A DNA stretch of 64,000 nt from Planctomycetota bacterium (GTDB taxonomy: Bacteria > Planctomycetota > UBA1135): contig JAAESM010000045.1 in assembly GCA_024229395.1 (NCBI GenBank), positions 102,970 to 166,969 on the forward strand, given 5' to 3'. The notes beneath the pieces are model-generated. The model was given only the letters and a program-made list of their open reading frames with translations. It searched no databases and was not told the origin of the DNA. How positions within the stretch are numbered: the stretch's first letter is position 1; each line of letters starts with the position of its first letter. This document shows, in pieces, positions 1-9,358 of this stretch. The position numbers were made by a program, and so were the translations under genes.

Positions 1-2174
1 AAACCGGCATCGTTACTGAAACGCATCTCCGCTTCGAGGGAGTAGTCGGCATCGAAGGAGACGTCGGCAGCGAGCTCCTGGGTCTGGAACATGCCTTCCG
101 GGGTATCGATCTCTGGATCGTTCTCGACGAAGGCCTGAATCATCTTGCCGTAAGCTTGATAAGCCTTGTTCGGCTGCCAGCCATCCAAAGTCAGTTCGTT
201 GTAGGCGATCTTCCAGCGCGCCAAACTGATGCCGCTTTCGCGTGCGACTTGGGTGTAAAACTCAAGCGCTTCCGGTAGCGACCAACTTGCCGACATGCGT
301 CGTGCGATCTCCATCGCCATGCGTGGCATGGCACGGTCGCGGTAAGAACGGGCCAACACCAAACCATCTTCGCCAAGCTTGACCTTGAGTTTCTTGTGGC
401 GCTTGAACAGCGGATCCAACTCTTCCATCAAGCGGCGCGCGGTCTCAAAGCGCGTGTCTTCGGTCTCGCCACGCAATGCTAACTCTCCTGCAAAGGAACG
501 GTACAAGGCTGCGGCACGATCATCCTCGCCGAGGTCCTCAAGTAGCTTGGCCAGTTCCCATTGGATTTCGGGGTTGTCCGGCGCATACAGCAGCGCCTCT
601 TCGAGCAGCGTCAGGGCCAGTTCGGTGTCGTCGCGATCCAGGGCCAAGCTGGCGTAATGCAGCAAGTCTTCTTCTGGCTCACCTTGACCGATCTGGCGAT
701 CACGCAAGTCCAACAACCATTCCGCCCAGATTTCCGACAGTTCATCCACGGTCTTGGCGGGGGACTTGTCGCCCGACAACACCATCTCCTCGAAGTGCGT
801 CACGCGATTGTCGGCTGCGACATGGCGCGCGCCGGAGAGGTAATACTCATGCAAAGGATCACGCAACACCGGAATGCCGGTCTCGGGATCGCGATAGTTA
901 TAAAGGAAGTACACCACGCCCCAAGTCGGCGCGTACCAAGGTGGACCCCATTGATAACGGTTCTCGATCAGGATGCGCAAGGATGGTGCGCGTTCGGGCG
1001 ACCCCCAATCGCCATCGGCACCACGGATGCCATCCTTGTGGTCCTTCATCCAGCCAGCTTCGAGCCGCGGAGCAATCGCGAATAGGCGACCGTTGTTCAC
1101 GCGGTTCCAACGCACCGTGCCGTTCGACAAGATGGTGGTGCCTTCAAAGAACGATGCGTAAGCCTCATTCAACCAACCCGGCACGCCGCCTTTACCGGTT
1201 AAGGAAACGAACTGGTGTGCTGCCTCGTGAAACAAGGTGCTGTACATCTCCTTGATGCCGTCGGTGCCTTCGGTACCACCGATGTAGGTCTCCACCGCAC
1301 TGCCGGTGAAGTGCCCAGCGGACCATTCCACCGGCGGACCCTGGCCGAGCTTCAGGTATTCATCGCGGTCCTTGAACACATGCACATTGATGCGCGGTGT
1401 GGCACTGCCGTCTTCCTTGTAATGGAAGAAACGGCGATAGGCCATGTTCATCTGATCCATCGCGATGCCAGCGGTCTGCAACACCATATAGCCTGCGTTA
1501 GTGCGCACGTTGTAGTGTTCGCTCTCCTTGCGCCAGGCGTTCGCCCATTCACTGTGCTTGGCATCCTCTTCGGCAATCCATTCCGGATCCACCCCAGAAG
1601 TCGGATCGGCACCGGCATAGAGGTCTTCGGTCGCGACATCCGCACCGCCTTCGCGTTGGATTTCCTTGCGGCGCTTACGTGCGGCTGGATTGACCGGATC
1701 GATATGCAGCACCTCATCAAGAATCGCCAAGGCCGAGTGGAAGCGGCCTTTCTTTGTATGCTCCTTCTCGAGCTTCATCAATTCCTTGATGTAGGAATCA
1801 GTCAGCTTGCGAAAGCTCTTGGCGTCGGCGTCCATCTCGAGCAGACGCTCTTCGACTTCCTTGACTTCTTTGCGTGAGACCGGCGATTCTTCGGCGGCAC
1901 GCACGATCTCCAGCCACGAATGCATGGCGAAGACTGCGGTATCGAAATCACTGGCCTTGCCGGCGACTTCCGACAGCATCAACAACGCACCAAGGTGTTG
2001 GTCGTCGCGTTCCAGTGCGCGCTCGACCTCCAAGCGTGCTTCGGCATTTTTACCGGCGTCGATCAGACGCCGCGCTGCCGACATATGCTTCTCGATGAAG
2101 GGATTCTCGCCGCCGCTGAACAGGATGCCAGAGATCAGGAGCAGTGGCAGGAATAGGAGAGGCAGCAGGCGCAT
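1..2174 (-). CDS. Secreted TPR protein with HExxH metallopeptidase-like domain (DUF1570-like), 3' end outside window
   Basis: The frame is open from an ATG at 2174 to the left edge, so at least 724 residues are visible and the C-terminus is missing. The N-terminus is a hydrophobic signal peptide (MRLLPLLFLPLLLISG). It is followed by TPR-like helices to about residue 190, then a gluzincin-like core: H316-E317-A-A-H320 with a downstream W-L-N-E337-A-Y segment, the usual layout of a zinc site with a glutamate third ligand. A second TPR-like region fills roughly residues 540-700. This architecture resembles DUF1570-type proteins common in Planctomycetota. It is probably exported and could be a peptidase, but the substrate is unknown. 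It lies 7 bases downstream of rlmN and is probably co-transcribed with it. Confidence 0.85.
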   Translation of the reverse strand, partial: MRLLPLLFLPLLLISGILFSGGENPFIEKHMSAARRLIDAGKNAEARLEVERALERDDQHLGALLMLSEVAGKASDFDTAVFAMHSWLEIVRAAEESPVSRKEVKEVEERLLEMDADAKSFRKLTDSYIKELMKLEKEHTKKGRFHSALAILDEVLHIDPVNPAARKRRKEIQREGGADVATEDLYAGADPTSGVDPEWIAEEDAKHSEWANAWRKESEHYNVRTNAGYMVLQTAGIAMDQMNMAYRRFFHYKEDGSATPRINVHVFKDRDEYLKLGQGPPVEWSAGHFTGSAVETYIGGTEGTDGIKEMYSTLFHEAAHQFVSLTGKGGVPGWLNEAYASFFEGTTILSNGTVRWNRVNNGRLFAIAPRLEAGWMKDHKDGIRGADGDWGSPERAPSLRILIENRYQWGPPWYAPTWGVVYFLYNYRDPETGIPVLRDPLHEYYLSGARHVAADNRVTHFEEMVLSGDKSPAKTVDELSEIWAEWLLDLRDRQIGQGEPEEDLLHYASLALDRDDTELALTLLEEALLYAPDNPEIQWELAKLLEDLGEDDRAAALYRSFAGELALRGETEDTRFETARRLMEELDPLFKRHKKLKVKLGEDGLVLARSYRDRAMPRMAMEIARRMSASWSLPEALEFYTQVARESGISLARWKIAYNELTLDGWQPNKAYQAYGKMIQAFVENDPEIDTPEGMFQTQELAADVSFDADYSLEAEMRFSNDAG

Positions 2175-2181
2175 TCTGGAA

Positions 2182-3225
2182 TTAGACTTCAGTTGCAGGG
2201 CGAGAGGGCGGGCGTTGACGACGTCGGAGTTGTCCGCAGGCAGCATCCGCTTGGCGGCCGAGACTGCGTCGCAATGTTACCGATAACCCGCGGTCTTGTA
2301 GGCGTTTCGCGAAGCTCTCCATCGAATAATCGCTGGGGCGGTCGAATTCGGTCTCCTCAACAGGGTTGTAGGGGATCAAATTGACATGGCAACGCCGTTG
2401 AAACAGTAAATCTGCCAGGGCGGTGGCTTGGTCTGGTGAATCATTGACCCCAGCTAACAACACATATTCGACTGTATATTCACGGCCATTGGCGGCAAAC
2501 AGCTCATCGACCTCGGTCAGCGTTTCCTCGATGGTGCGCTTGGCCACGCCGGGCACCAACTCGTGACGCAGCGCATCATCAGGTGCATGCAGAGATAGCG
2601 CCAAAGTCACTGGGCGACCCCACTCGGCGATGCGCGGCAAGGCACCCTTGGGCCCAACGGTACTCAAAGTGATGCGGCGTGCCGACATGCCAAAGCCTTC
2701 CGGGTCCATCAGCACATCTAAGGCTCCCAGGACCGCATCCAGGTTAAAACCGGCCTCGCCCATGCCCATGATGACGACGCGCTGGAAGGGGCCCTGTGCG
2801 CGCCTGAGCCACAGCGCTTGTTCGAGGATTTCACCTTGGCTCAGATTGCGTCCCAGACCTTCCAGACCACTGGCGCAGAAGGCACATCGCACCGGGCAAC
2901 CCACTTGGGTACTCAAGCACACCGTGCGCCCGGCGGTGCCAGGCATGCCGACGGCCTCCACGGTGGCACTATCTTCCAGTTCCAGCAGCACCTTCTCGGC
3001 GCCATCCTTGGCACCAGAGCTGGTCAACAACTTGGCACAGCCCAATGGCGCTTCCGCTTGCAGCTGCTCGCGTAAGTTCGCCGGCAGGTCGGTCATTTCC
3101 GTCCAACTATGCGCGCCACGTTGGAACACCCAGCGCGCGGCATTGCGGCCATGAAACTTGGCCACACCCATCTGCGCAAAGATCTCCGGCCAGGCGGAAG
3201 GGTGGTGGTTGAGCAAGTCTTTCAT
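2182..3225 (-). CDS. rlmN: Dual-specificity 23S rRNA/tRNA adenine C2-methyltransferase RlmN
   Basis: A radical-SAM enzyme that methylates C2 of A2503 in 23S rRNA and A37 of some tRNAs. The 347 residues match the usual family length. The [4Fe-4S] motif C-x3-C-x2-C is at C110, C114 and C117. A cysteine seven residues upstream (C103) and C330 in the AACGQL motif match the two mechanistic cysteines of RlmN (E. coli C118 and C355). A typical RlmN N-terminal helical domain (FHGRNAARWVF) precedes the barrel. The gene sits between the DHH phosphoesterase gene upstream (20 bases) and the metallopeptidase-like gene downstream (7 bases), suggesting an operon. Confidence 0.97.
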   Translation of the reverse strand: MKDLLNHHPSAWPEIFAQMGVAKFHGRNAARWVFQRGAHSWTEMTDLPANLREQLQAEAPLGCAKLLTSSGAKDGAEKVLLELEDSATVEAVGMPGTAGRTVCLSTQVGCPVRCAFCASGLEGLGRNLSQGEILEQALWLRRAQGPFQRVVIMGMGEAGFNLDAVLGALDVLMDPEGFGMSARRITLSTVGPKGALPRIAEWGRPVTLALSLHAPDDALRHELVPGVAKRTIEETLTEVDELFAANGREYTVEYVLLAGVNDSPDQATALADLLFQRRCHVNLIPYNPVEETEFDRPSDYSMESFAKRLQDRGLSVTLRRSLGRQADAACGQLRRRQRPPSRPATEV

Positions 3226-3245
3226 GAGGAGCGCAGCTTAAACGC

Positions 3246-4175
3246 TTAGTGCAGGTTCTCGATCTTGTTAAAGATCTCGTGCGCCCACATCACTGCAGTC
3301 TGTTCATCGGGCGGGTTGCAGCCGCCGACGCCAATGTGACCGCCGCCACTGTATTCCTTCATCATCTCACCGATATGGAAATCACTCTTGGGGCGGTTCC
3401 ATGGATTGGATGCCACCGTAATGTGCACGCCAGCGCGGGTGGGTAGCAGCGTGATCGCGTAATGGATCTCTGGATGCAGGTAGAAGGGCGCGAAACGCTC
3501 GCGACGAATCTTCTTGGAGCGAAGGTCGGCCATCAACGCCGTGGCCGAACGTAGCTGGATGTTCTTGGTGAAATTCTCCAGCGCATTCTCGCGGTTGCGG
3601 CAAGAACGTTGGTAACACTTCTCCACGGTGGGGTCGTTGGCGACCTGCAACATGGCCTTGTTACGCATCATCTTCACCACCTTGTCGTGGAAGCTCAAAT
3701 CCGGCGCACAAGTCAAGGCGCGGCTGATGCGAATGGCGGCTTCCTTGCCGAACAGGGATTGATCGGCCGAACCGAAGCTCGCCGAATCGATAATGTCGGA
3801 CCACTTCGCCAAGTCCTCGTAATGCGCGCGCGGCTCATAACCCCATTTCTCAATCGCGTGCTTGAGGATGATCGGCGGACAGCTCTTGGCGGTGGGATCA
3901 AAGCTGTGCGTTTGATTCTCCGTGTAACTGGCTTCGTCGTCGGGGGTCAGGAAGGTGGTGGGGTGGTGATCGAACCAGTACTTGGCGCGCGGGTGATAAT
4001 GAAAATCCACCACGGCGAAGAACTGCCCCATGGCAAAGCCTTCCCAGTTCAAGGTCTTGTCGAAGTTGACGCCGGCCCAGTTGACCTCTTTCTCCAGGCC
4101 GCAGCTCTCGAGGGCGTCGGCGAGGATGGCTGCCGAAGCCATGCCGTCAAAGTCACGATGGTAGTAGATACGCAT
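3246..4175 (-). CDS. DHH-family phosphoesterase
   Basis: A 309-residue protein starting MRIYYHRDFDGMAS. The DHH-superfamily motifs are visible: D-x-D in RDFDGMASAAI near the N-terminus, the DHH triad in WFDHHPTTF, and the GGGH-type motif of the DHHA1 half in YSGGGHIGVGG near the C-terminus. Members cleave phosphodiesters such as nanoRNA, cyclic dinucleotides, pAp or polyphosphate using two metal ions. The substrate cannot be told from sequence. The open frame extends upstream to 4298, but that start would overlap the preceding gene by more than 100 bases and adds non-family sequence; the ATG at 4175 leaves an 11-base gap and begins directly at the conserved domain. Confidence 0.88.
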   Translation of the reverse strand: MRIYYHRDFDGMASAAILADALESCGLEKEVNWAGVNFDKTLNWEGFAMGQFFAVVDFHYHPRAKYWFDHHPTTFLTPDDEASYTENQTHSFDPTAKSCPPIILKHAIEKWGYEPRAHYEDLAKWSDIIDSASFGSADQSLFGKEAAIRISRALTCAPDLSFHDKVVKMMRNKAMLQVANDPTVEKCYQRSCRNRENALENFTKNIQLRSATALMADLRSKKIRRERFAPFYLHPEIHYAITLLPTRAGVHITVASNPWNRPKSDFHIGEMMKEYSGGGHIGVGGCNPPDEQTAVMWAHEIFNKIENLH

Positions 4176-4186
4176 GGTGTTCGGAT

Positions 4187-5932
4187 CTAGTCGTTGGCGG
4201 GCAGGTTGCGCCCGTAGACATGCTTGCGCAGGAAGGTGGCCCAATCCACATCCGGCTGACGCTTTTTCAGGAGCTCTTCCAGGTCGAGTGTCGACCACCT
4301 ACGTGGCGACGTCAGCAAGCCTTGCAACATGGCATCCATGCTTTCACGGCCGAGCTTCTGCTCAATGCTGACCCAAACCAATGGACCGAAGCTCAACAGG
4401 CGTTGTGCGCCGAATAGGTCACTGGTGTCCAGCAGCGATAACGGCATGGGCAAATTGCCCAGCAGTTGCTCGCGTGCGTTCCACCAGGCAAGGAGTTCTT
4501 CGGCGTCTCGCTGGTTGTCGCTTTGCTGCAACAAGCGCCAGGTGGCGTACTCCGCCAACGAGGCATCGAGGAATTGCTTGGCGGTGCCGAGTCCTTGCAG
4601 GCGCGTACCGAAACGTTCTTGGCACAACAAACGCGCCAAGGTCACACGCCGCGACAAGTCCTGTAACTTGGCATCGACAGGGGCTTGGAACCATTGCTTG
4701 TCTTCATCCAGCACCAGCAGGTTCGGCAGCACGCGATCGCCAGTGAAGTTGTAGGAAGTTACGGTCCAATCCTTGGAAGCACCGGGTAGCCATTGATCCA
4801 GCACGCCACGTAAGCGCACCAACTCTTGCACAGAGTCATGGGTGAGCTTGGCTTTGGAATCAAGGCGTAGATGCCAGTTCAAACCTTTGGTTTGTTCACG
4901 TTTATAACTGCCGACCAGGAAGTAAGGCCAAGCCAGGCCGGCGTCGACCTTCTTGAAACTGGTGATGCGTTTGCCGAGCCGCTCGGAGAACTGCACCGCT
5001 TCCTGTACCGGACCCAGGCTCAACACGTGCGGCGGGTGGATCACTTCCAAAGTCCAAGCAGGTGGCTGGTAGCCAGCCTTGGATTCGGTCAAGAAGCTAG
5101 GCACAGCTAACCACAGGGCATCTAAGGCGCTGAAGGAATCACGGCTGATGCGGATTAAACCATGGTCACCTTGGCCGGTGATTGGCAGGCTGTAGAGCGT
5201 GCGTCGGCCGCCGAGATCTTCATCTACTGGCAGGGCACGCGCACCAGGTGGCAGCTGCCAAAGGAACTCGCCATTGGCAACTGGCGTGACATCGGGAACA
5301 TAGGTCAGGTCAATTTCCAAGCGCAGGTCATCGCTGTTCTCTTCTGATACGACACTGGCGTTGATCTGGAAACTGCCAGGGAATGGCAAAGCAGTGCCAT
5401 TCGGTCCCAAGCCACGATAGATATCGACTTCTGGCGGCGGCGTGGAGATCCATGCCTGTGGCATCACAAAGGAATCCAGCGTCTTGCGCGCGTCTTCGTC
5501 GGCGGCGGCCAGACCTTCCCACAACAGCACGGTCATGCTGTCGCCTTCAATGGCAATGCGCTCGATGATCATCATCGGCGTGGGGCCTTGGTTGTAACGG
5601 ATCTCTGTGCCTGCGCCCTCAAGCGTGTCGAGCGTGCCGGTCCACGCATCCATGGTGTGTTCGCGCTGGCCAAGCAGCGGCAGCCATTGGCCTTCACGTT
5701 GAGTGACGGCGACTGATTCGGCGATGGCGCCAACAGAGCCAAGCCACTGATGCATGACCTGGAAGTTCGCCTGGCCATCCTTGCGGCTTGCGACCCAGAC
5801 TTCCACGCCACTGCTTTGGCCGTTATCGGTCTGAGTGAATTCGTTGAAACCAACCGGCAGGCTCATTTCAAACGGTGCGGCTACGGGCTGCTGCGCCCAG
5901 GCCAACAGGGTCAGGGATAGGATTCCAAGCAC
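4187..5932 (-). CDS. Secreted protein of unknown function with degenerate gluzincin-like C-terminal half
   Basis: About 581 residues from a GTG at 5932, seven bases after the clpX stop. That start gives a signal peptide (LGILSLTLLAWAQQPVAA). An ATG at 5989 inside clpX is also open but puts charged residues before it. The N-terminal half looks beta-rich. The C-terminal half has the rhythm of an M1-type aminopeptidase (RLLCQERFGTR, then FLDASLAEYATW, then an alpha-helical tail ending in HVYGRNLP), but the HExxH zinc motif is absent, so catalysis is unlikely. The gene follows clpX closely and may share its transcript. Function unknown; the peptidase relation is inference. Confidence 0.75.
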   Translation of the reverse strand: MLGILSLTLLAWAQQPVAAPFEMSLPVGFNEFTQTDNGQSSGVEVWVASRKDGQANFQVMHQWLGSVGAIAESVAVTQREGQWLPLLGQREHTMDAWTGTLDTLEGAGTEIRYNQGPTPMMIIERIAIEGDSMTVLLWEGLAAADEDARKTLDSFVMPQAWISTPPPEVDIYRGLGPNGTALPFPGSFQINASVVSEENSDDLRLEIDLTYVPDVTPVANGEFLWQLPPGARALPVDEDLGGRRTLYSLPITGQGDHGLIRISRDSFSALDALWLAVPSFLTESKAGYQPPAWTLEVIHPPHVLSLGPVQEAVQFSERLGKRITSFKKVDAGLAWPYFLVGSYKREQTKGLNWHLRLDSKAKLTHDSVQELVRLRGVLDQWLPGASKDWTVTSYNFTGDRVLPNLLVLDEDKQWFQAPVDAKLQDLSRRVTLARLLCQERFGTRLQGLGTAKQFLDASLAEYATWRLLQQSDNQRDAEELLAWWNAREQLLGNLPMPLSLLDTSDLFGAQRLLSFGPLVWVSIEQKLGRESMDAMLQGLLTSPRRWSTLDLEELLKKRQPDVDWATFLRKHVYGRNLPAND

Positions 5933-5939
5933 AGGCTTA

Positions 5940-7268
5940 CTAGGCGCTTTCGCGGCGCGGGTTATCTTCTCCGCCTTCGAGCAGCACATTCGCGTTGCCC
6001 TTGCGGATCATTTCGCCGCTAATCACGAAGCTACGCGCCGGGGTGCCGTATTCGGGCAGTTGGAACATCAGATCGTGAAGTACGCCTTCCAGAATCGAGC
6101 GCAGGGCTCGCACACCGGTTTCGCGCTCACAGGCGAGGTTTGCGATCTCTTGCAGGGCTTCCTCGGTGAAGGAAAGTTCGTGGCCTTCCATCGCGAAGTA
6201 AGTCTGGTACTGACGAATCAGCGCGTTCTTTGGCTCGGTCAGGATGTGCACTAAGTCATCGGCAAGCAGTCCCTTCAGATGCACGTGGATCGGCAAACGA
6301 CCGACGAACTCAGGGATCAGGCCGAAGTCGACCAGGTCTTTGGTATCCAGCAACGGCACCAAACGCTCACGGTCGGTGAGGTTGGCGACATCGATTTCTT
6401 CTTCCGATTCCGGACCATGGAAGCCAATTGCGCCTTCGCCGACGCGTCGCCCGATGATCTCTTCGATACCGGAGAAGGTTCCGCCACAGATGAACAGGAT
6501 GCCAGTGGTGTCCATTTGGATGCACTGCTGTTCCGGATGCTTGCGACCACCTTGTGGCGGCACGTTGGCAACCGATCCTTCGAGAATCTTCAGCAACGAT
6601 TGCTGCACGCCTTCGCCAGAGACATCGCGCGTAATGCTGACGTTCTGGGTGGTGCGGCTGATCTTGTCGATCTCATCGATGTAGATGATGCCGCGCTGGG
6701 CACGCTCCAGATCGAAATCGCAAGACTGCAATAGCTTCAGCAGGATGTTCTCGACATCTTCACCCACATAACCGGCTTCGGTCAGTGTGGTGGCATCGGC
6801 GATTGCGAAGGGCACGTTGAGGATGCGTGCCAGGGTGCGGGCGAGCAAGGTCTTACCCGAACCGGTAGGGCCGATCAGCAGGACATTACTCTTCTCGAGT
6901 TCTACATCTGCCCAATCGGGGTTCTCGTCTTCTTTGACCAGGCGCTGCTTGGCTTCAAGGCGCTTGTAGTGGTTGTGCACGGCCACGGCCAAAACCCGCT
7001 TGGCGGAATCTTGGCTGTAAACATACTCATCCAGCTTGGCGACGATCTCACGCGGTGTGAAGAACTTCTCCTGCTCTGGTTCTGTTACCGAAGTGGAGAC
7101 TTGGCGCAAGCGGCGATCCTCTTCATGGAGGATGCTATTGCAAATCTCGACACATTCGTTGCAAATATAAATCCCAGGAGGACCCGCAATCAGCGACTCC
7201 ACCTGGGCACGTACTTTCTCACAGAAAGTGCAGCGTTCAATCTCGGTCCTATCCTGGCCTCTTGCCAT
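5940..7268 (-). CDS. clpX: ClpX, ATP-dependent unfoldase of the ClpXP protease
   Basis: AAA+ unfoldase that recognises substrates and feeds them into ClpP; 442 residues. The N-terminal zinc-binding domain has C13, C16, C36 and C39. Walker A is GPTGSGKT (133-140) and Walker B is IIYIDEIDK. The pore loop GYVGED and the GGRKHP loop are present, as is the IGF-type tripeptide (GAIGFHG) that docks into ClpP. clpP lies directly upstream on the same strand with a 78-base gap. A TACACT hexamer 6 bases before the ATG suggests a promoter of its own; the intervening AGGTGG would also serve as a Shine-Dalgarno sequence on a longer clpP transcript. Confidence 0.98.
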   Translation of the reverse strand: MARGQDRTEIERCTFCEKVRAQVESLIAGPPGIYICNECVEICNSILHEEDRRLRQVSTSVTEPEQEKFFTPREIVAKLDEYVYSQDSAKRVLAVAVHNHYKRLEAKQRLVKEDENPDWADVELEKSNVLLIGPTGSGKTLLARTLARILNVPFAIADATTLTEAGYVGEDVENILLKLLQSCDFDLERAQRGIIYIDEIDKISRTTQNVSITRDVSGEGVQQSLLKILEGSVANVPPQGGRKHPEQQCIQMDTTGILFICGGTFSGIEEIIGRRVGEGAIGFHGPESEEEIDVANLTDRERLVPLLDTKDLVDFGLIPEFVGRLPIHVHLKGLLADDLVHILTEPKNALIRQYQTYFAMEGHELSFTEEALQEIANLACERETGVRALRSILEGVLHDLMFQLPEYGTPARSFVISGEMIRKGNANVLLEGGEDNPRRESA

Positions 7269-7274
7269 CCACCT

Positions 7275-7280
7275 AGTGTA
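7275..7280 (-). promoter_or_regulatory. Candidate -10 element for clpX
   Basis: TACACT on the minus strand, ending 6 bases before the clpX ATG. Transcription from it would begin at or next to the start codon. No convincing -35 element is visible. Predicted from sequence only. Confidence 0.4.
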
Positions 7281-7346
7281 CCCTAAAGAACGCGAGTTTA
7301 GGATGAAGCAGAGCTTCCTTTAAGTGAATGGCGAAGGCAGAAGGGA

Positions 7347-7958
7347 TCAGACTGCGCCGATGATCTGGTCAACCAGACCGAAATCGACAGACTCTTGGGC
7401 CGACAGGAAGTTATCCCGGTCGGTGGCCTTCTCGACCTGCTTGATGGTCTTGCCGCTGTGGTGGCCAAGAATGCCGTTCAGGCGCTTCTTCAAGTGCAGG
7501 ATTTCCTGAACCTGGATCTCCATGTCGGAAGCTGTACCTTGCGTACCGCCCCAAGGCTGGTGAATCATCACGCGCGAGTTCGGCAGGATGAAACGCTTGT
7601 CCTTGGCGCCGCCAGCAAGCAACACAGCACCCATCGATGCGCATTGGCCAATGCAGTAAGTGGCTACATCGCAATCGATGTACTGCATGGTGTCGTAGAT
7701 CGCCAAGCCAGCGGTTACGGAACCGCCCGGCGAGTTGATGTACATTTGAATGTCCTGAGTCTTGTTTTGCTTAAACAAGAACAGCAATTGCGCCACGATG
7801 ACGTTGGCGACCATGTCATCCACGCCGGTACCGAGGAACACGATGCGGTCCTCAAGTAGGCGGGAGTAGAGGTCGTAGGTGCGTTCCCCACGGCCAGTCT
7901 TCTCGATGACGTAGGGAATGGAGAAGCCCTGCTCGGACTGGTGCTCAGACGAGTTCAT
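7347..7958 (-). CDS. clpP: ClpP, serine peptidase subunit of the Clp protease
   Basis: The 203-residue proteolytic subunit, which assembles as a tetradecamer and degrades proteins unfolded by ClpX. The catalytic serine is S108 in [14 protein letters not shown], the histidine is H133 in MIHQPWGG, and the aspartate is expected near D182 in ATDRDNF, giving the same spacing as E. coli ClpP. The N-terminus ([20 protein letters not shown]) matches the axial loop region of mature family members, so a propeptide is short at most. It sits between tig (18 bases upstream) and clpX, the classic tig-clpP-clpX order. Confidence 0.98.
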   Translation of the reverse strand: MNSSEHQSEQGFSIPYVIEKTGRGERTYDLYSRLLEDRIVFLGTGVDDMVANVIVAQLLFLFKQNKTQDIQMYINSPGGSVTAGLAIYDTMQYIDCDVATYCIGQCASMGAVLLAGGAKDKRFILPNSRVMIHQPWGGTQGTASDMEIQVQEILHLKKRLNGILGHHSGKTIKQVEKATDRDNFLSAQESVDFGLVDQIIGAV

Positions 7959-7976
7959 GGCGTGAAAATAGCGTTC

Positions 7977-9305
7977 CTACTCGGCAGATGCAACGGCCTT
8001 CTCGCGTTGGGCCGCAATCGTGTCGACCAAAAACGCCCGTGCCTTGGATTCCATGATGTCCGAACGCAAGCCGTCGACCATCTTGTTCTCCTTGTAGTAC
8101 TGCTTGACCATCTTGACGTCGACGCCCTGCTGAGCGCCCAACTGGCGGTAAGCCATGTCCAAATCCTTCTTCGAGACGCGGATCTTCTCGGTCTGAGCGA
8201 TCTTGCGCAGCACGAACCAGTTCTTAAGGCGACGTTCGCAGTCTTCCTTGACCTCGTCTTCGTGCTTGGCGGCCTCTTCCTTGGCCTGCTCCTCGGTAGC
8301 GCCCTGCTGCTGCATGCGCTCCATGTTGCTCTTGATGGTGGAGACGGCTTCCTCTTCGATCATGCGCTGAGGCATCTCGAAGGGGCGCAGGCGCACCACG
8401 CTGTCCAATAGCTCAGCAGCCTGGCGATCACGCTCGCGCTGCTGGTTATCGAAACCAAGGCGCTCCATGACGCGCTCGCGCAGTTCCTCGGCACTTTCAA
8501 TGCCCAGGGCTTCAGCGAGCTCTTCCTCGGTGGCCACGCGTGGCTGCACCACTTTGTTGACCTTGATCTTGGCCTGGCCGGTCTTGCCGACCCAGTCCTC
8601 GATCGAGAAGCCTTCGTTGAACTCAACGTCCAACTCGAACTCGCTTCCAGCCTTGGTGCCGCGTAGGGCTTCGTCGTATTTGTCTGCGTCCGCCCCGTAA
8701 AGCGGGGAACCCAGACCGAACTTCAAGCCAGCTGCTTCTGGACCGGCCTCGCCGTCCAGCTCGTAAACCAGGTCGATGTCGGCAAGCAGCTCTTCATCGA
8801 CGGCACCGTCTTCGACATCGTCGAACTTCTGGTGGTTGGCACCGAGGCTACCCAGGGTCTCCTGGTACTGCTCGTCGGTGGCCTCCATATCTTGTGGCTC
8901 GACATCCAGCTCGCTCCACTCAGGAAGCTCAACGATCGGCAGGGTCTCGAGCTCAAAGGTGAATTCCAGGTCTTCGCCTTCGGTCACCTCGTAAGGTTCC
9001 GGATCGAAGTCCAAGATGCGCAGGACATCGCCGCGCAGGCCAAGTGCCTCGATGGCATCGCCGGAGCAATGCTCGAAAATGTGCTCCTTGGCGTGCTCCT
9101 TGACGCCGTCGCCCATCATCTGGCGCAGGACCGAAACAGGCGCTTTACCTGGGCGGAAGCCAGGAATCTTGACTCCTTGGGCAGCAGCCTTGTAGGCGTG
9201 GTCGAACTCCTGAGTGACACGGTCGCCAGGGACCTTCACGGTTACGGAGTAGTGGCAAGGACCGACTTCGGTCTTTTCAGCTTCGATTGGAATGTTCTTT
9301 GACAC
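7977..9305 (-). CDS. tig: Trigger factor, ribosome-associated chaperone
   Basis: A 442-residue chaperone that binds nascent chains at the ribosome exit tunnel. The ribosome-docking signature is recognisable as GFRPGKAPVSVLRQ in the N-terminal domain. The long, charged, helical C-terminal substrate-binding domain starts at about residue 250. The middle FKBP-type domain is poorly conserved: the usual F-x-G-G and G-F-E segments cannot be seen, so isomerase activity may be weak or lost. The start codon is GTG (MSKNIPIEAEK). It heads the tig-clpP-clpX cluster. Confidence 0.95.
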   Translation of the reverse strand: MSKNIPIEAEKTEVGPCHYSVTVKVPGDRVTQEFDHAYKAAAQGVKIPGFRPGKAPVSVLRQMMGDGVKEHAKEHIFEHCSGDAIEALGLRGDVLRILDFDPEPYEVTEGEDLEFTFELETLPIVELPEWSELDVEPQDMEATDEQYQETLGSLGANHQKFDDVEDGAVDEELLADIDLVYELDGEAGPEAAGLKFGLGSPLYGADADKYDEALRGTKAGSEFELDVEFNEGFSIEDWVGKTGQAKIKVNKVVQPRVATEEELAEALGIESAEELRERVMERLGFDNQQRERDRQAAELLDSVVRLRPFEMPQRMIEEEAVSTIKSNMERMQQQGATEEQAKEEAAKHEDEVKEDCERRLKNWFVLRKIAQTEKIRVSKKDLDMAYRQLGAQQGVDVKMVKQYYKENKMVDGLRSDIMESKARAFLVDTIAAQREKAVASAE

Positions 9306-9358
9306 GGCTTTATGGCGATTCTTGATGAATCGAGCCGGACATTCTCGCCTATCCGAGC

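Noticed and set aside
476..1255. Plus-strand open frames at the left edge
   Set aside because: They are antisense to the partial metallopeptidase-like gene, whose minus-strand frame has a signal peptide and a zinc motif.
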